Shown here piece by piece: positions 1-6,270 of a stretch of DNA of 11,548 nt; positions within the stretch are counted from its first letter, which is position 1, and each line of letters begins with the position of its first letter. The DNA lies in the NCBI GenBank assembly GCA_040383485.1, contig JBEIDK010000105.1, positions 1-11,548 on the forward strand. Direction: 5' to 3'. The DNA is from JBEIDK01 sp040383485. Lineage in GTDB: Bacteria > Bacteroidota > Bacteroidia > UBA4408. The notes under the pieces were generated by a model. It was not told the origin of the DNA, searched no databases, and was given only the letters and a program-made list of their open reading frames with translations. The position numbers were made by a program, and so were the translations under genes.

Positions 1-1
1 C

Positions 2-391
2 AAAGCAACATTTCCATTCATACATTTTTTTGAAATTGTTAATTCACTAAAGAAACCAGATACAGTAATAACTATAACAGAAGATACATTACAAGTTAAT
101 GGTCTAATTAAAATATACGTCAAAACAACATTCTTTGAAGACGATAAGATATTACGTTCAGTAATACTTCCAGCCAACTATACAGATAAAGATTTACTAA
201 GAATTAGTGTAGATAAAAAATTCACTAAAGAAGAAATTGAATTCAACATGCTAACTACACCAATAGAAGAATCCAAATCAAACTATGAGAAAAAGGTTAG
301 TGCAGCCCACCGTATTCTAAGCATCTACGGCATTACAAAAAAAGACATTAGGGAGTTAATTAATAAACGGGTTTATCCAGAAAAGCAATAA
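2..391 (+). CDS. 3' end of an unrecognised protein gene (partial)
   Basis: An open frame runs from the left edge to a TAA at 389-391 and gives 129 visible residues; the start lies outside the window. I do not recognise the family. The visible part begins with alternating beta-type segments (residues about 20-70, with TVITITEDTLQVNGLIKIYV as a clear strand-turn-strand). It ends in a charged helical stretch (about 75-125) with many Lys and Glu, finishing NKRVYPEKQ. There is no signal peptide, membrane segment or T9SS tail in the visible part, so it is probably cytoplasmic. Uninterrupted reading over 130 codons in such AT-rich DNA, with a sensible amino-acid mix, supports a real gene. It could be the product of a preceding integron cassette, since a cassette boundary lies about 215 bases downstream, but this is only inference. 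Confidence 0.7.
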   Translation, partial: KATFPFIHFFEIVNSLKKPDTVITITEDTLQVNGLIKIYVKTTFFEDDKILRSVILPANYTDKDLLRISVDKKFTKEEIEFNMLTTPIEESKSNYEKKVSAAHRILSIYGITKKDIRELINKRVYPEKQ

Positions 392-477
392 GTATATGAA
401 GAAACTAAAACCACCACTGGTATTGATTTGTAATCTGTATCAATTAAAAGTGAATTAATAATCCACAGCAAAAAAAA

Positions 478-497
478 CGGCGCAGCCCGCAAGGCCG
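478..497. repeat. Short GC-rich hairpin in A-tracts
   Basis: CGGC at 478-481 pairs with GCCG at 494-497, and an inner GC/GC pair is possible. The 20-base GC island is flanked by seven A residues on each side, in otherwise very AT-rich intergenic DNA. Read on the minus strand it is a GC hairpin followed by a U-run, so it could end a minus-strand transcript. However, no minus-strand gene is visible to its right. On the plus strand the tail is A, not U, so it is not a normal terminator for the partial gene before it. Confidence 0.4.
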
Positions 498-550
498 AAA
501 AAAAGTAGGGTGTAATATTTCTAAATTAATTTATAAATATATAAATTCAC

Positions 551-614
551 AACTAATAGCAATTGGTAATCAATAAATTATTAATTACTATTGCTTATAT
601 ATAAGAGTTAGCGG
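551..614. repeat. AT-rich imperfect hairpin before cassette; possible attC of previous cassette
   Basis: AGCAAT (558-563) plus GTAAT (566-570) pair with ATTAC (584-588) plus ATTGCT (590-595), giving 11 pairs around a small internal loop. An AAC lies just before the stem (551-553) and the GTTAGCGG core (607-614) follows it. In linear integron arrays each cassette ends in an attC of this form: AAC, left arm, right arm, then G joined to the first bases of the next cassette. The stem is short and AT-rich, so chance is possible. Confidence 0.3.
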
Positions 615-1320
615 TAATTTTATGACGACACAGAAACGACAATACGAGACAGTGAAAAATGAGAGGTTTTGGAAAGCATTTTATGCGGTGACTGGTTTCT
701 GTGGACTTGTATTAATGGTCTTTGAAATCTTCATTTACAGAAAGACTATTATAGAAACTTATATTCCAATATCAATTATTTTAATTGTTGGCTTCTCGAC
801 TTTTTATTTCAACAAACAGCATTATAAGAAAACATATATTCTGACAGGAAACTTCTTTCCAATAATGCAAAATTTAATTTCTTGGGGTTTCGTTTCTTGT
901 TACATTTTTATGGCGACCAATTATTATTTAGCGGACAAGACAACAACTGAATATAGATTTTTAATTAAAGAAAAAAGTTCAATGATTGGCTCAAAACATC
1001 ATCGTGACGAAAGAAAACCACTGGTGACAATTGACTATTTTAAATTTGAAAAGGAATTAGTATTTCGTTACGCAGACACCGATAAAGTTGATAAAGCAGA
1101 CAGCGTAATGGTTACAGTAAGAAAAGGCGGGCTTGGGTTTGACATACTTGACGACTATGATGTATTTAATTGAAACATATGAAAGAAAAACTACCGCTAA
1201 CAGCACCTACAAGAAATTGGCGGTTCAGTGGTTAATTGACGCTTTGTCCTTCGTATCAAGTTCAGTGGTGGCAGACAGTTTTCGTCTCCGAAATCGCCAA
1301 CTTCTTGTAGCTGCAAAACG
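608..1320 (+). mobile_element. Integron gene cassette (predicted), 713 bp
   Basis: The predicted cassette starts after G607 of GTTAGCGG, carries one ORF (622-1173), and ends at G1320 of GTTATTAG. TTAGCGGTA at its left end is the exact complement of TACCGCTAA just after the ORF, as expected if the two formed the R' and R'' core sites of one attC in the excised circle. The ORF starts only 14 bases inside the left boundary and fills most of the cassette, the usual compact cassette layout. No cassette promoter is visible, so expression would depend on read-through or a promoter elsewhere. No integrase gene is present in the window. Integrons are known mainly from other phyla, but arrays of attC sites without integrase are known more widely. 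Confidence 0.68.
622..1173 (+). CDS. Hypothetical small membrane protein, cassette-borne
   Basis: The product has 183 residues and I do not recognise its family. Three hydrophobic segments are visible, at about residues 17-38, 46-63 and 84-103. They are followed by a soluble C-terminal part (about 105-183) rich in Lys, Asp and Tyr that looks like beta strands (VTIDYFKFEKELVFRY, then DSVMVTVRKGGLGFDILDDY). The likely place is the inner membrane with the tail in one compartment; orientation cannot be decided with an odd number of segments. ATG 622 is chosen because it is the first start after the GTTAGCGG cassette boundary and gives the full membrane region. There is no Shine-Dalgarno sequence, only AT-rich DNA, as is normal for this phylum. 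The gene sits alone between recombination-site sequences, which suggests it travels as a single-gene cassette. Function is unknown. Confidence 0.75.
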   Translation: MTTQKRQYETVKNERFWKAFYAVTGFCGLVLMVFEIFIYRKTIIETYIPISIILIVGFSTFYFNKQHYKKTYILTGNFFPIMQNLISWGFVSCYIFMATNYYLADKTTTEYRFLIKEKSSMIGSKHHRDERKPLVTIDYFKFEKELVFRYADTDKVDKADSVMVTVRKGGLGFDILDDYDVFN

Positions 1321-1327
1321 TTATTAG
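1194..1327 (+). other. attC-like integron recombination site
   Basis: R'' core CCGCTAAC is at 1194-1201. The left stem arm is at 1207-1222 (CTACAAGAAATTGGCG) and the right arm at 1295-1310 (CGCCAACTTCTTGTAG), pairing at 15 of 16 positions with one A-C mismatch. A small CAC bulge (1204-1206) sits between the core and the left arm. A long variable centre (1223-1294) contains its own hairpin, TTTCG/CGAAA, and a 10-base direct repeat GTTCAGTGGT (1223-1232, 1260-1269). The site ends in GTTATTAG (1320-1327), with the expected cut between G1320 and T1321. The total of about 134 bp falls in the long attC class. The perfect R''/R' match is with the cassette's own left end (607-614), as cassette theory predicts. 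Confidence 0.68.
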
Positions 1328-1475
1328 TAATGCCAACACTTGTTTTTTGAAACAATCTATCCGACAATCAATATTAAAACGAATAATTAAAGAGCGGTTT
1401 AATTAATATTGCATATGAATGAAATTTATTAAAGACCTTCCAAAATTGATATTTTTCCAACTTATTATTTATTAG

Positions 1476-1483
1476 TAGATTTG
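1476..1483 (+). promoter_or_regulatory. Bacteroidota -7 promoter motif for the propeller gene
   Basis: TAGATTTG fits the phylum -7 consensus TAnnTTTG exactly and lies 26 bases before the ATG at 1510. I do not see a well-spaced -33 TTG; the nearest (1446-1448) is somewhat too far. The match could be chance in AT-rich DNA, but the placement is good. Confidence 0.4.
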
Positions 1484-1509
1484 AAATTAATTAATACAAT
1501 TCAAAAGAA

Positions 1510-2877
1510 ATGAAAAACAAACATAGAATTACAATTATACTTTTAATAATACACTTAAGTGCAAGTGCGCAATCCTGGTATCCTGTGGGCAGCGGAATAA
1601 CCGGATCTAACAATACTGTTCTAACTTTAGCCGAAGACACATTAAATAATCTACTTTATGCGGGTGGTGCTTTTACAACAGCAGGGAGTAATGCTGGACT
1701 AAATATTGCTAAATGGAATGGCACTACTTGGAGTGCACTTGGTACGGGTATTACTGGCACAGGTGTGTTCGCATCTTCTCATGTTGATGCCTTAGCAATG
1801 TATGACGGGAAATTATTTGCAGGTGGTTTTTTTAGCCAAGTTGGTAATATTTATACAACTAACATTGGACAATGGAATGGCTCTGGCTGGGATTCTGTTG
1901 GTTCAGGAGTAAGCGCATCTTTTGGCGGTCAGGTATTCGCATTAGCTGTATTTAATAATGAGCTTTATGTTGGAGGTACATTTTATGCTGCTGGTGGAAA
2001 TCCTGCAAATGGAATTGCAAGATGGAATGGCACTTCTTGGTCAACGTTAGGAACAGGAGTTGGGATTGGTGCAACAGGATTTGGGGTACGCTCATTTGCA
2101 GTATATGACAATTCACTCTATGTTGGCGGTGTATTCACAACGGCTGGGGGTATAACTGCAAATGGTATTGCGAAATGGGATGGTAATAATTGGTCTCCTG
2201 TTGGCACTGGTGTTACTACTGGCACTGCTCGCGGTGTTTATTCTTTAGCTGTATATAACAACGAATTGTTTGCTGGTGGATACTTTACAACTGCTGGTGG
2301 AATTTCTGCAAACAATATTGCCAAATGGAATGGGTCGTTATGGGATTCAGTTAGTTCAGGAGCAAATAGTGTTACATATGCTTTAGCTTTATATAACGGA
2401 GAACTTTATGCAGGTGGGGCATTTAATATTACAGGAGGACTTACAGTAAATAAAATTGCAAAGTGGGACGGAATAAATTGGTCTTCCGTTAGTACCGGTA
2501 TGAGTGGAGCTGGTGGTGCAGGTGTAAATGCATTAGCTGTTTACAATAACGAACTTTATGTAGGCGGTTTATTTGCTATGGCAGGAGCAACCTCTGTAAA
2601 TAATATTGCTAAATGGAATTCAGTTACTACAAATATTGAAAAATATTCGAATAATAGCACTCTTATTTATCCGAATCCGAGCAATGGACAAATTAAAATT
2701 AATACTTCGAACGATATTGAAGAAATTAAAATTAGCAACACACTTGGTCAAATAATATATCTATCTAAAAATAATGGCAGAGAATTCAATTTGCAGCTTG
2801 AAAATTCAGGTATTTATTTCTTGCAGACAACAGACATAAATAAAAACATAATTAATGCGAAAATAATAGTAGAATAA
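1510..2877 (+). CDS. Secreted seven-repeat beta-propeller protein with T9SS sorting domain
   Basis: The product has 455 residues. Residues 1-20 form a signal peptide (hydrophobic core, SASA before QSW), so it enters the periplasm through Sec. Residues 23-370 hold seven repeats of about 50 residues built on L-(Y/F)-(A/V)-G-G-x-F and (I)-A-(K/R)-W-(N/D)-G-x-x-W; the GG pairs fall at about 52, 105, 155, 206, 256, 302 and 352. The N-terminal SWYPVGSGI stretch matches the end of a repeat, so it would complete the last blade as in circularly closed propellers. Residues about 382-455 are a type A T9SS sorting domain (YPNPSNG, then ISNTLGQIIY, then SGIYFLQTTD), for export across the outer membrane and usually attachment to the cell surface. 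The repeats resemble the kelch-like surface proteins common in the phylum. No enzyme motif is seen; a binding or adhesive role is only inference. It stands alone on its strand, behind its own promoter-like motif. Confidence 0.9.
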   Translation: MKNKHRITIILLIIHLSASAQSWYPVGSGITGSNNTVLTLAEDTLNNLLYAGGAFTTAGSNAGLNIAKWNGTTWSALGTGITGTGVFASSHVDALAMYDGKLFAGGFFSQVGNIYTTNIGQWNGSGWDSVGSGVSASFGGQVFALAVFNNELYVGGTFYAAGGNPANGIARWNGTSWSTLGTGVGIGATGFGVRSFAVYDNSLYVGGVFTTAGGITANGIAKWDGNNWSPVGTGVTTGTARGVYSLAVYNNELFAGGYFTTAGGISANNIAKWNGSLWDSVSSGANSVTYALALYNGELYAGGAFNITGGLTVNKIAKWDGINWSSVSTGMSGAGGAGVNALAVYNNELYVGGLFAMAGATSVNNIAKWNSVTTNIEKYSNNSTLIYPNPSNGQIKINTSNDIEEIKISNTLGQIIYLSKNNGREFNLQLENSGIYFLQTTDINKNIINAKIIVE

Positions 2878-2917
2878 ACTACTGATAGACAATCATAGTG
2901 AGAAAGCACTACTGATA
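2878..2917. repeat. 10-bp direct repeats ACTACTGATA flanking a small hairpin
   Basis: ACTACTGATA occurs at 2878-2887, immediately after the stop codon, and again at 2908-2917, abutting the group II intron-like sequence. Between them TAGTG/CACTA can form a 5-bp hairpin that partly uses the second copy. It may act as a weak transcript end or be insertion debris. Confidence 0.4.
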
Positions 2918-3001
2918 ATCGAGTAGACGGCTCCGCCAATTTTCACTGTTGGAGTGCGCCTCTCACACCTCTGTAAGTAAGGTTCTCGTATCCGGCGGTT
3001 C
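2918..3001 (-). mobile_element. Group II intron 3' remnant (domains V-VI), decayed
   Basis: Read on the minus strand this stretch begins GAACCGCCGGATACG and passes through GGTGTGAGAGGCGC. It then has a stem-loop (CTCC about 2951 with GGAG about 2931) and ends GTCTACTCGAT. The GAACCGCC...GGTGTGAGAGG pair followed by a helix and a CTACTCGAT end is the form of domain V, domain VI and the 3' splice end of bacterial group II introns, as far as I recall the family. The CGC triad part of domain V is present, but the middle of its helix pairs poorly, so it is probably inactive. No reverse transcriptase or other intron domain lies upstream on the minus strand (3002-3296), so only the 3' tip survives. 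This is recognition from memory, not an alignment. Confidence 0.5.
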
Positions 3002-3004
3002 ATT

Positions 3005-3021
3005 AAGTTGTTGGGCAACTT
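3005..3021. repeat. Small hairpin AAGTTG/CAACTT
   Basis: A perfect 6-bp stem closes a five-base loop (TTGGG). It lies right beside the group II intron-like end and may be part of the intron's linker between its reading frame and domain V. Confidence 0.35.
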
Positions 3022-3032
3022 TCAAGTAATTT

Positions 3033-3103
3033 CTAACAACACTTCGCACTGCCTTACCGCTCCCGCAAGCGTCTCGCTTGTGGTAATGATATTTATGTTA
3101 TTA
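3033..3103. repeat. GC-rich hairpin with attC-like flanks
   Basis: The core is a strong hairpin. TTACC (3054-3058) pairs with GGTAA (3082-3086), and GCAAGCG (3065-3071) pairs with CGCTTGT (3075-3081) through one G-T wobble, across a three-base loop and an asymmetric bulge at 3059-3064. It could be a REP-type palindrome or terminator-like structure. Its flanks are suggestive: CTAACAAC at 3033-3040 differs by one base from the complement of GTTATTAG (1320-1327), and GTTATTA recurs at 3097-3103. That would fit an attC closing a second cassette that starts at 1321, but the flank matches are short and AT-rich. Confidence 0.4.
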
Positions 3104-3296
3104 TAATCACCCTAGCTTCTGCTCGGTTCTATACTTAGTAACTCCGCCAATGTTGTAAAATATTACAATCCTAACCAACTCGTTATTTTACAAAGTCAAT
3201 AATTACAACTCACATATCAAAACTTACAGTTCATCAATTTCATTACTAATAAAAATATTTAACGCAATTACTCTTGTATCGTTAAATACAAAAAAA
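3104..3296. other. Gene-free leader before the TonB receptor gene
   Basis: The whole stretch 2878-3296 has no convincing reading frame; its left part holds the intron remnant and hairpins listed separately. In this right part, CTCCGCCAAT (3142-3151) repeats a 10-mer of the intron-like sequence (2931-2940), and TTGTAA/TTACAA (3153-3158, 3163-3168) forms a palindrome with a four-base loop. A -7-like TACTCTTG (3269-3276, 7 of 8 to the phylum consensus in its fixed and free positions) lies 20 bases before the receptor start. The last 10 bases before the ATG are A-rich, typical for translation initiation in this phylum. Confidence 0.4.
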
Positions 3297-5669
3297 ATGA
3301 AAAGAAAAATTTTACTCTTCGCAATCTTCATTGCAAACGCAATTGGCCAAATGGCTCATGCACAAAACCAAACCATAAGAGGTGTGGTAATTGATAAGCA
3401 ATCGCAGGCAACATTGCCTGGCGTTGCAATAGTAATTTTAAATACCAGTCCGGCAATGGGTGCTAGCACAGACCTTGATGGTAAGTTTAAAATTGCAGAA
3501 GTTGTTCCTGGAAGATATGACTTAAAAATCTCTTTCTTAGGATACAAAGAAGTAATTAAATCGAACATTGATGTATTTGCAGGTAAAGAAGTTGTATTAG
3601 AAATAGGAATGGAAGAAAGTGTAAATGACATTAAGGAAGTAGTAATTTCTGCCACCAAAAAAAATGAAACAAACAATGAAATGACCAGCGTTAGTTCTCG
3701 TTCATTTTCAATGGAGGAAGTAAATCGTTACGCTGGCGGACGTTCTGATCCATCGCGCTTGGCAGCTAATTTTGCAGGCGTAAGCTCACCTGATGACTCA
3801 AGGAACGATATTGTGGTGCGTGGTAATTCACCAACAGGAGTATGGCGCATTGAAGGATTAAACATTCCTAACCCGAATCACTTTGCTGCAATAGGAACCA
3901 CAGGTGGTCCTGTAAGTGCAATCAATACCAACGTGATTAAAAATTCAGATTTTTTTACTTCTGCATTTCCAGCTGAATATGGTAATGCGAATGCTGGCGT
4001 TTTTGATTTAGGATTTAGAACTGGTAATAATGAAAAAAGAGAACATTCTTTTCAATTAGGAGCATTAACTGGATTGGAACTAAATACTGAAGGACCAATT
4101 AATAAAGAGAAAGGTTCGTCGTACTTGCTAGCTTATAGGTATTCATTTACAGGTGTTGCCCAGCAAATAGGAATACCAATTGGTACAACAGCAACACCAT
4201 TTTACCAGGATATTTCATTTAAAATAAATAGTGGTGTTACTAAGTTTGGGCGTTTTACATTATTTGGACTAGGGGCAAAAAGTAAGATTGATTTTTTACA
4301 CGATAAAATTGATAGTACTGACTTATTTGCAGATCCAAGCAAGGACAGTTATTTCACGAGTGATATTGCTTTAGGGGGCATTAAACATAACATTAAAATA
4401 AATGAAAAATCATTTATGAATACCATTATTGGAGGAACCTACAATGCATCTAACTTTTTAAGAGATAATATTAGTGCCACAAATTCAGAAATTAAAAAGC
4501 GAGACATTGAGAATAAAACCAGCCAGTTAAGATACTCAATCAACTCTTCTTACAACTCAAAGGTTAACGCAAAACTATTCTATAAAGTTGGGGTGATTGC
4601 TGAAATAATAAACTTGAATTTAAATGCTAGATTCTTAACTTCAACTAATGTTTGGAACCAGTATTGGGATTTTAATGACTACACTAATCTTATACAAACT
4701 TATGCACAAGCAAAATACCGCTTTAATGATAAAATTACTTTAAACACTGGTATTCATACACAAACATTAACGCTAAATAATAAAACAAGTGTAGAGCCAA
4801 GAATTGGTTTAAAATATCAATTAGATGAAAAAAGCACTTTTAGTATTGGATATGGATTACATAGTCAAATGCAACCAATAGATGTTTATTTTTATCGCAC
4901 CATGAAAGCTGATGGCACTTACGACCAATCAAACAAAGAATTAGACTTTACAAAGAGCCAGCACTTTGTTTTAGGCTATGATATTTTACCTATCAAGGAC
5001 TGGAGGGTTAAAACTGAAGTGTACTATCAGATTCTATCGAACGTGCCAGTAACAAATGCCCCTAGTAGCTTCTCAATGTTAAATACTGGTGCGAGCTTTA
5101 ATCCTAACAACCAAGGCTATTTAAATAATAGTGGAACCGGCACAAACTATGGTGCAGAACTTACCATTGAAAAATTCTTCAGCAAAGGTTATTACGCATT
5201 ACTTACCGGTACAATTTACGAATCGAAATATAAAGGTAGCGATGGTATAGAGCATAACACTGCTTTTAATGGAAAATATGTTTACAATATATTGGCTGGT
5301 AAAGAATTTAAAGTTGGTAAAGCAAAAAACAATACTATCAATATTGGAATAAAGCTTACACAAGCAGGTGGCCGATATTATACTCCTGTTGACTTAGCTG
5401 CATCTCAACTAGCAGGTGAACAAGTTTTACAAGGAGATGCTGTTGCATTTAGCGAACGTAATCCTGACTTCTTTAGATTTGACATAAAAATGGGTTACAC
5501 TCAGAATAGCCGTAAAATAAAACTTTCTCAGTCATGGTCGTTGGACATACAAAATGTAACCAATAATAAAAATGTTTTTGCTGAACGCTATAATCCAATT
5601 ACAAGTAAGGTTAATACTGCCTATCAGATAGGATTTTTTCCAAACTTTGTTTATAAAGTTGAATTTTAA
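3297..5669 (+). CDS. TonB-dependent outer-membrane receptor
   Basis: The 790-residue product is an outer-membrane active-transport channel powered by TonB-ExbBD. Residues 1-22 are a signal peptide (AHA before QNQ). Residues about 27-103 form a carboxypeptidase-regulatory-like beta-sandwich (IRGVVIDKQSQATLPGVAIV, DLDGKFKI, GRYDLKISFLGYK) found at the front of many Bacteroidota receptors. DIKEVVISA near residue 112 is TonB-box/plug-start-like, and the plug runs to about 225 with VVRGNSP and PAEYGNANAG. The remaining 560 residues are a beta-barrel of alternating strands ending in aromatic YKVEF, the expected outer-membrane signal. No SusD partner gene is adjacent, so glycan import of the Sus type is less likely than uptake of a small ligand such as a metal chelate or cofactor; this is inference. 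The stop lies 5 bases before the next gene, so they are probably cotranscribed. The ATG is preceded by an A-run, and no earlier start fits the signal peptide. Confidence 0.93.
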   Translation: MKRKILLFAIFIANAIGQMAHAQNQTIRGVVIDKQSQATLPGVAIVILNTSPAMGASTDLDGKFKIAEVVPGRYDLKISFLGYKEVIKSNIDVFAGKEVVLEIGMEESVNDIKEVVISATKKNETNNEMTSVSSRSFSMEEVNRYAGGRSDPSRLAANFAGVSSPDDSRNDIVVRGNSPTGVWRIEGLNIPNPNHFAAIGTTGGPVSAINTNVIKNSDFFTSAFPAEYGNANAGVFDLGFRTGNNEKREHSFQLGALTGLELNTEGPINKEKGSSYLLAYRYSFTGVAQQIGIPIGTTATPFYQDISFKINSGVTKFGRFTLFGLGAKSKIDFLHDKIDSTDLFADPSKDSYFTSDIALGGIKHNIKINEKSFMNTIIGGTYNASNFLRDNISATNSEIKKRDIENKTSQLRYSINSSYNSKVNAKLFYKVGVIAEIINLNLNARFLTSTNVWNQYWDFNDYTNLIQTYAQAKYRFNDKITLNTGIHTQTLTLNNKTSVEPRIGLKYQLDEKSTFSIGYGLHSQMQPIDVYFYRTMKADGTYDQSNKELDFTKSQHFVLGYDILPIKDWRVKTEVYYQILSNVPVTNAPSSFSMLNTGASFNPNNQGYLNNSGTGTNYGAELTIEKFFSKGYYALLTGTIYESKYKGSDGIEHNTAFNGKYVYNILAGKEFKVGKAKNNTINIGIKLTQAGGRYYTPVDLAASQLAGEQVLQGDAVAFSERNPDFFRFDIKMGYTQNSRKIKLSQSWSLDIQNVTNNKNVFAERYNPITSKVNTAYQIGFFPNFVYKVEF

Positions 5670-5674
5670 CCAAC

Positions 5675-6253
5675 ATGAAAAATATTCTCATCATCAATTG
5701 TCATCCTCATCAGGAAAGCTTTAATTACGCGATGGTTAATGCATACAAAAAAGGTGCTAAAAATAATCATGTAAATATTGATGAAGTAATTATTTCAAAA
5801 TTAAAATTTAATCCGATTTTAGAATACGGTTATCAAAAAAGAACGGAGTTAGAGCCTGATTTGTTAGCCACTTGGGAGAAAATAAAAACAGCGGATCATC
5901 TAGTTATATTTTACCCCACTTGGTGGGGAGGACTGCCAGGTTATACTAAGAGTTTCTTTGACAGATTATTTTTGCCGGGTATGGCATTTCAATACAAGGA
6001 AAATTCTGTTTGGTGGGATAAATTATTAAAAGGAAAAACAGCCCATATTATTACAACAATGGATACTCCCCCATTTTACTTTTGGTTGGTTTATAGAAAT
6101 TCGGGAATAAATCAATTAAAGAAAAACATTCTGGAATTTTGTGGTGTTGATGTAAAAAAGACAACTGTAGTTTCTCCAATCAGAAACTCAAAACCAGAGT
6201 TTAGAAAAAATTGGCTAGAAAAAATTGAATTACTTGGAGAGAAACTTGAGTAA
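5675..6253 (+). CDS. Flavodoxin-fold NAD(P)H oxidoreductase (Flavodoxin_2 / quinone reductase family)
   Basis: The product has 192 residues, a normal length for the KefF/MdaB/NQO1-like group of FMN- or FAD-dependent two-electron reductases that act on quinones and related compounds in the cytoplasm. Seen in sequence: a first beta strand and phosphate-binding turn (ILIINCHPHQESFN, residues 4-17), then LVIFYPTWWGGLPGY (about 77-91), the flavin-isoalloxazine loop typical of the family. SFFDRLFLPGMAF follows, and the second half of the Rossmann-like fold has HIITTMDTPP. No signal peptide or membrane segment is present. The gene begins 5 bases after the TonB receptor and ends 17 bases before the histidine kinase, which points to one operon. 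A role in reducing an imported compound or protecting against one is possible but not shown. Confidence 0.88.
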   Translation: MKNILIINCHPHQESFNYAMVNAYKKGAKNNHVNIDEVIISKLKFNPILEYGYQKRTELEPDLLATWEKIKTADHLVIFYPTWWGGLPGYTKSFFDRLFLPGMAFQYKENSVWWDKLLKGKTAHIITTMDTPPFYFWLVYRNSGINQLKKNILEFCGVDVKKTTVVSPIRNSKPEFRKNWLEKIELLGEKLE

Positions 6254-6270
6254 TAAATTATATTTACAAA

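Noticed and set aside
396..458. A 20-codon ORF (MKKLKPPLVL...) just after the partial gene
   Set aside because: Too short, no ribosome-binding or promoter signal, and no recognisable motif; expected by chance.
478..497. GC hairpin as the rho-independent terminator of the left-edge gene
   Set aside because: On the plus strand it is followed by A residues, not U; only the minus strand has the correct tail and no minus-strand gene ends there.
1133..1327. A 64-codon plus-strand reading frame overlapping the end of the membrane-protein gene
   Set aside because: It overlaps the end of the real gene in another frame and then runs through the attC palindrome, whose base pairing explains the sequence better than coding does.
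1660..2620. Repeated blocks in the propeller gene as a DNA tandem repeat or CRISPR-like array
   Set aside because: The repeats are at the protein level with about 150-bp periods and diverged codons; there are no short identical repeats with regular unique spacers.
3002..3296. Search for a group II intron reverse transcriptase or other intron domains on the minus strand
   Set aside because: No open frame or maturase motif is present, so an intact intron is ruled out and only a relic is reported.
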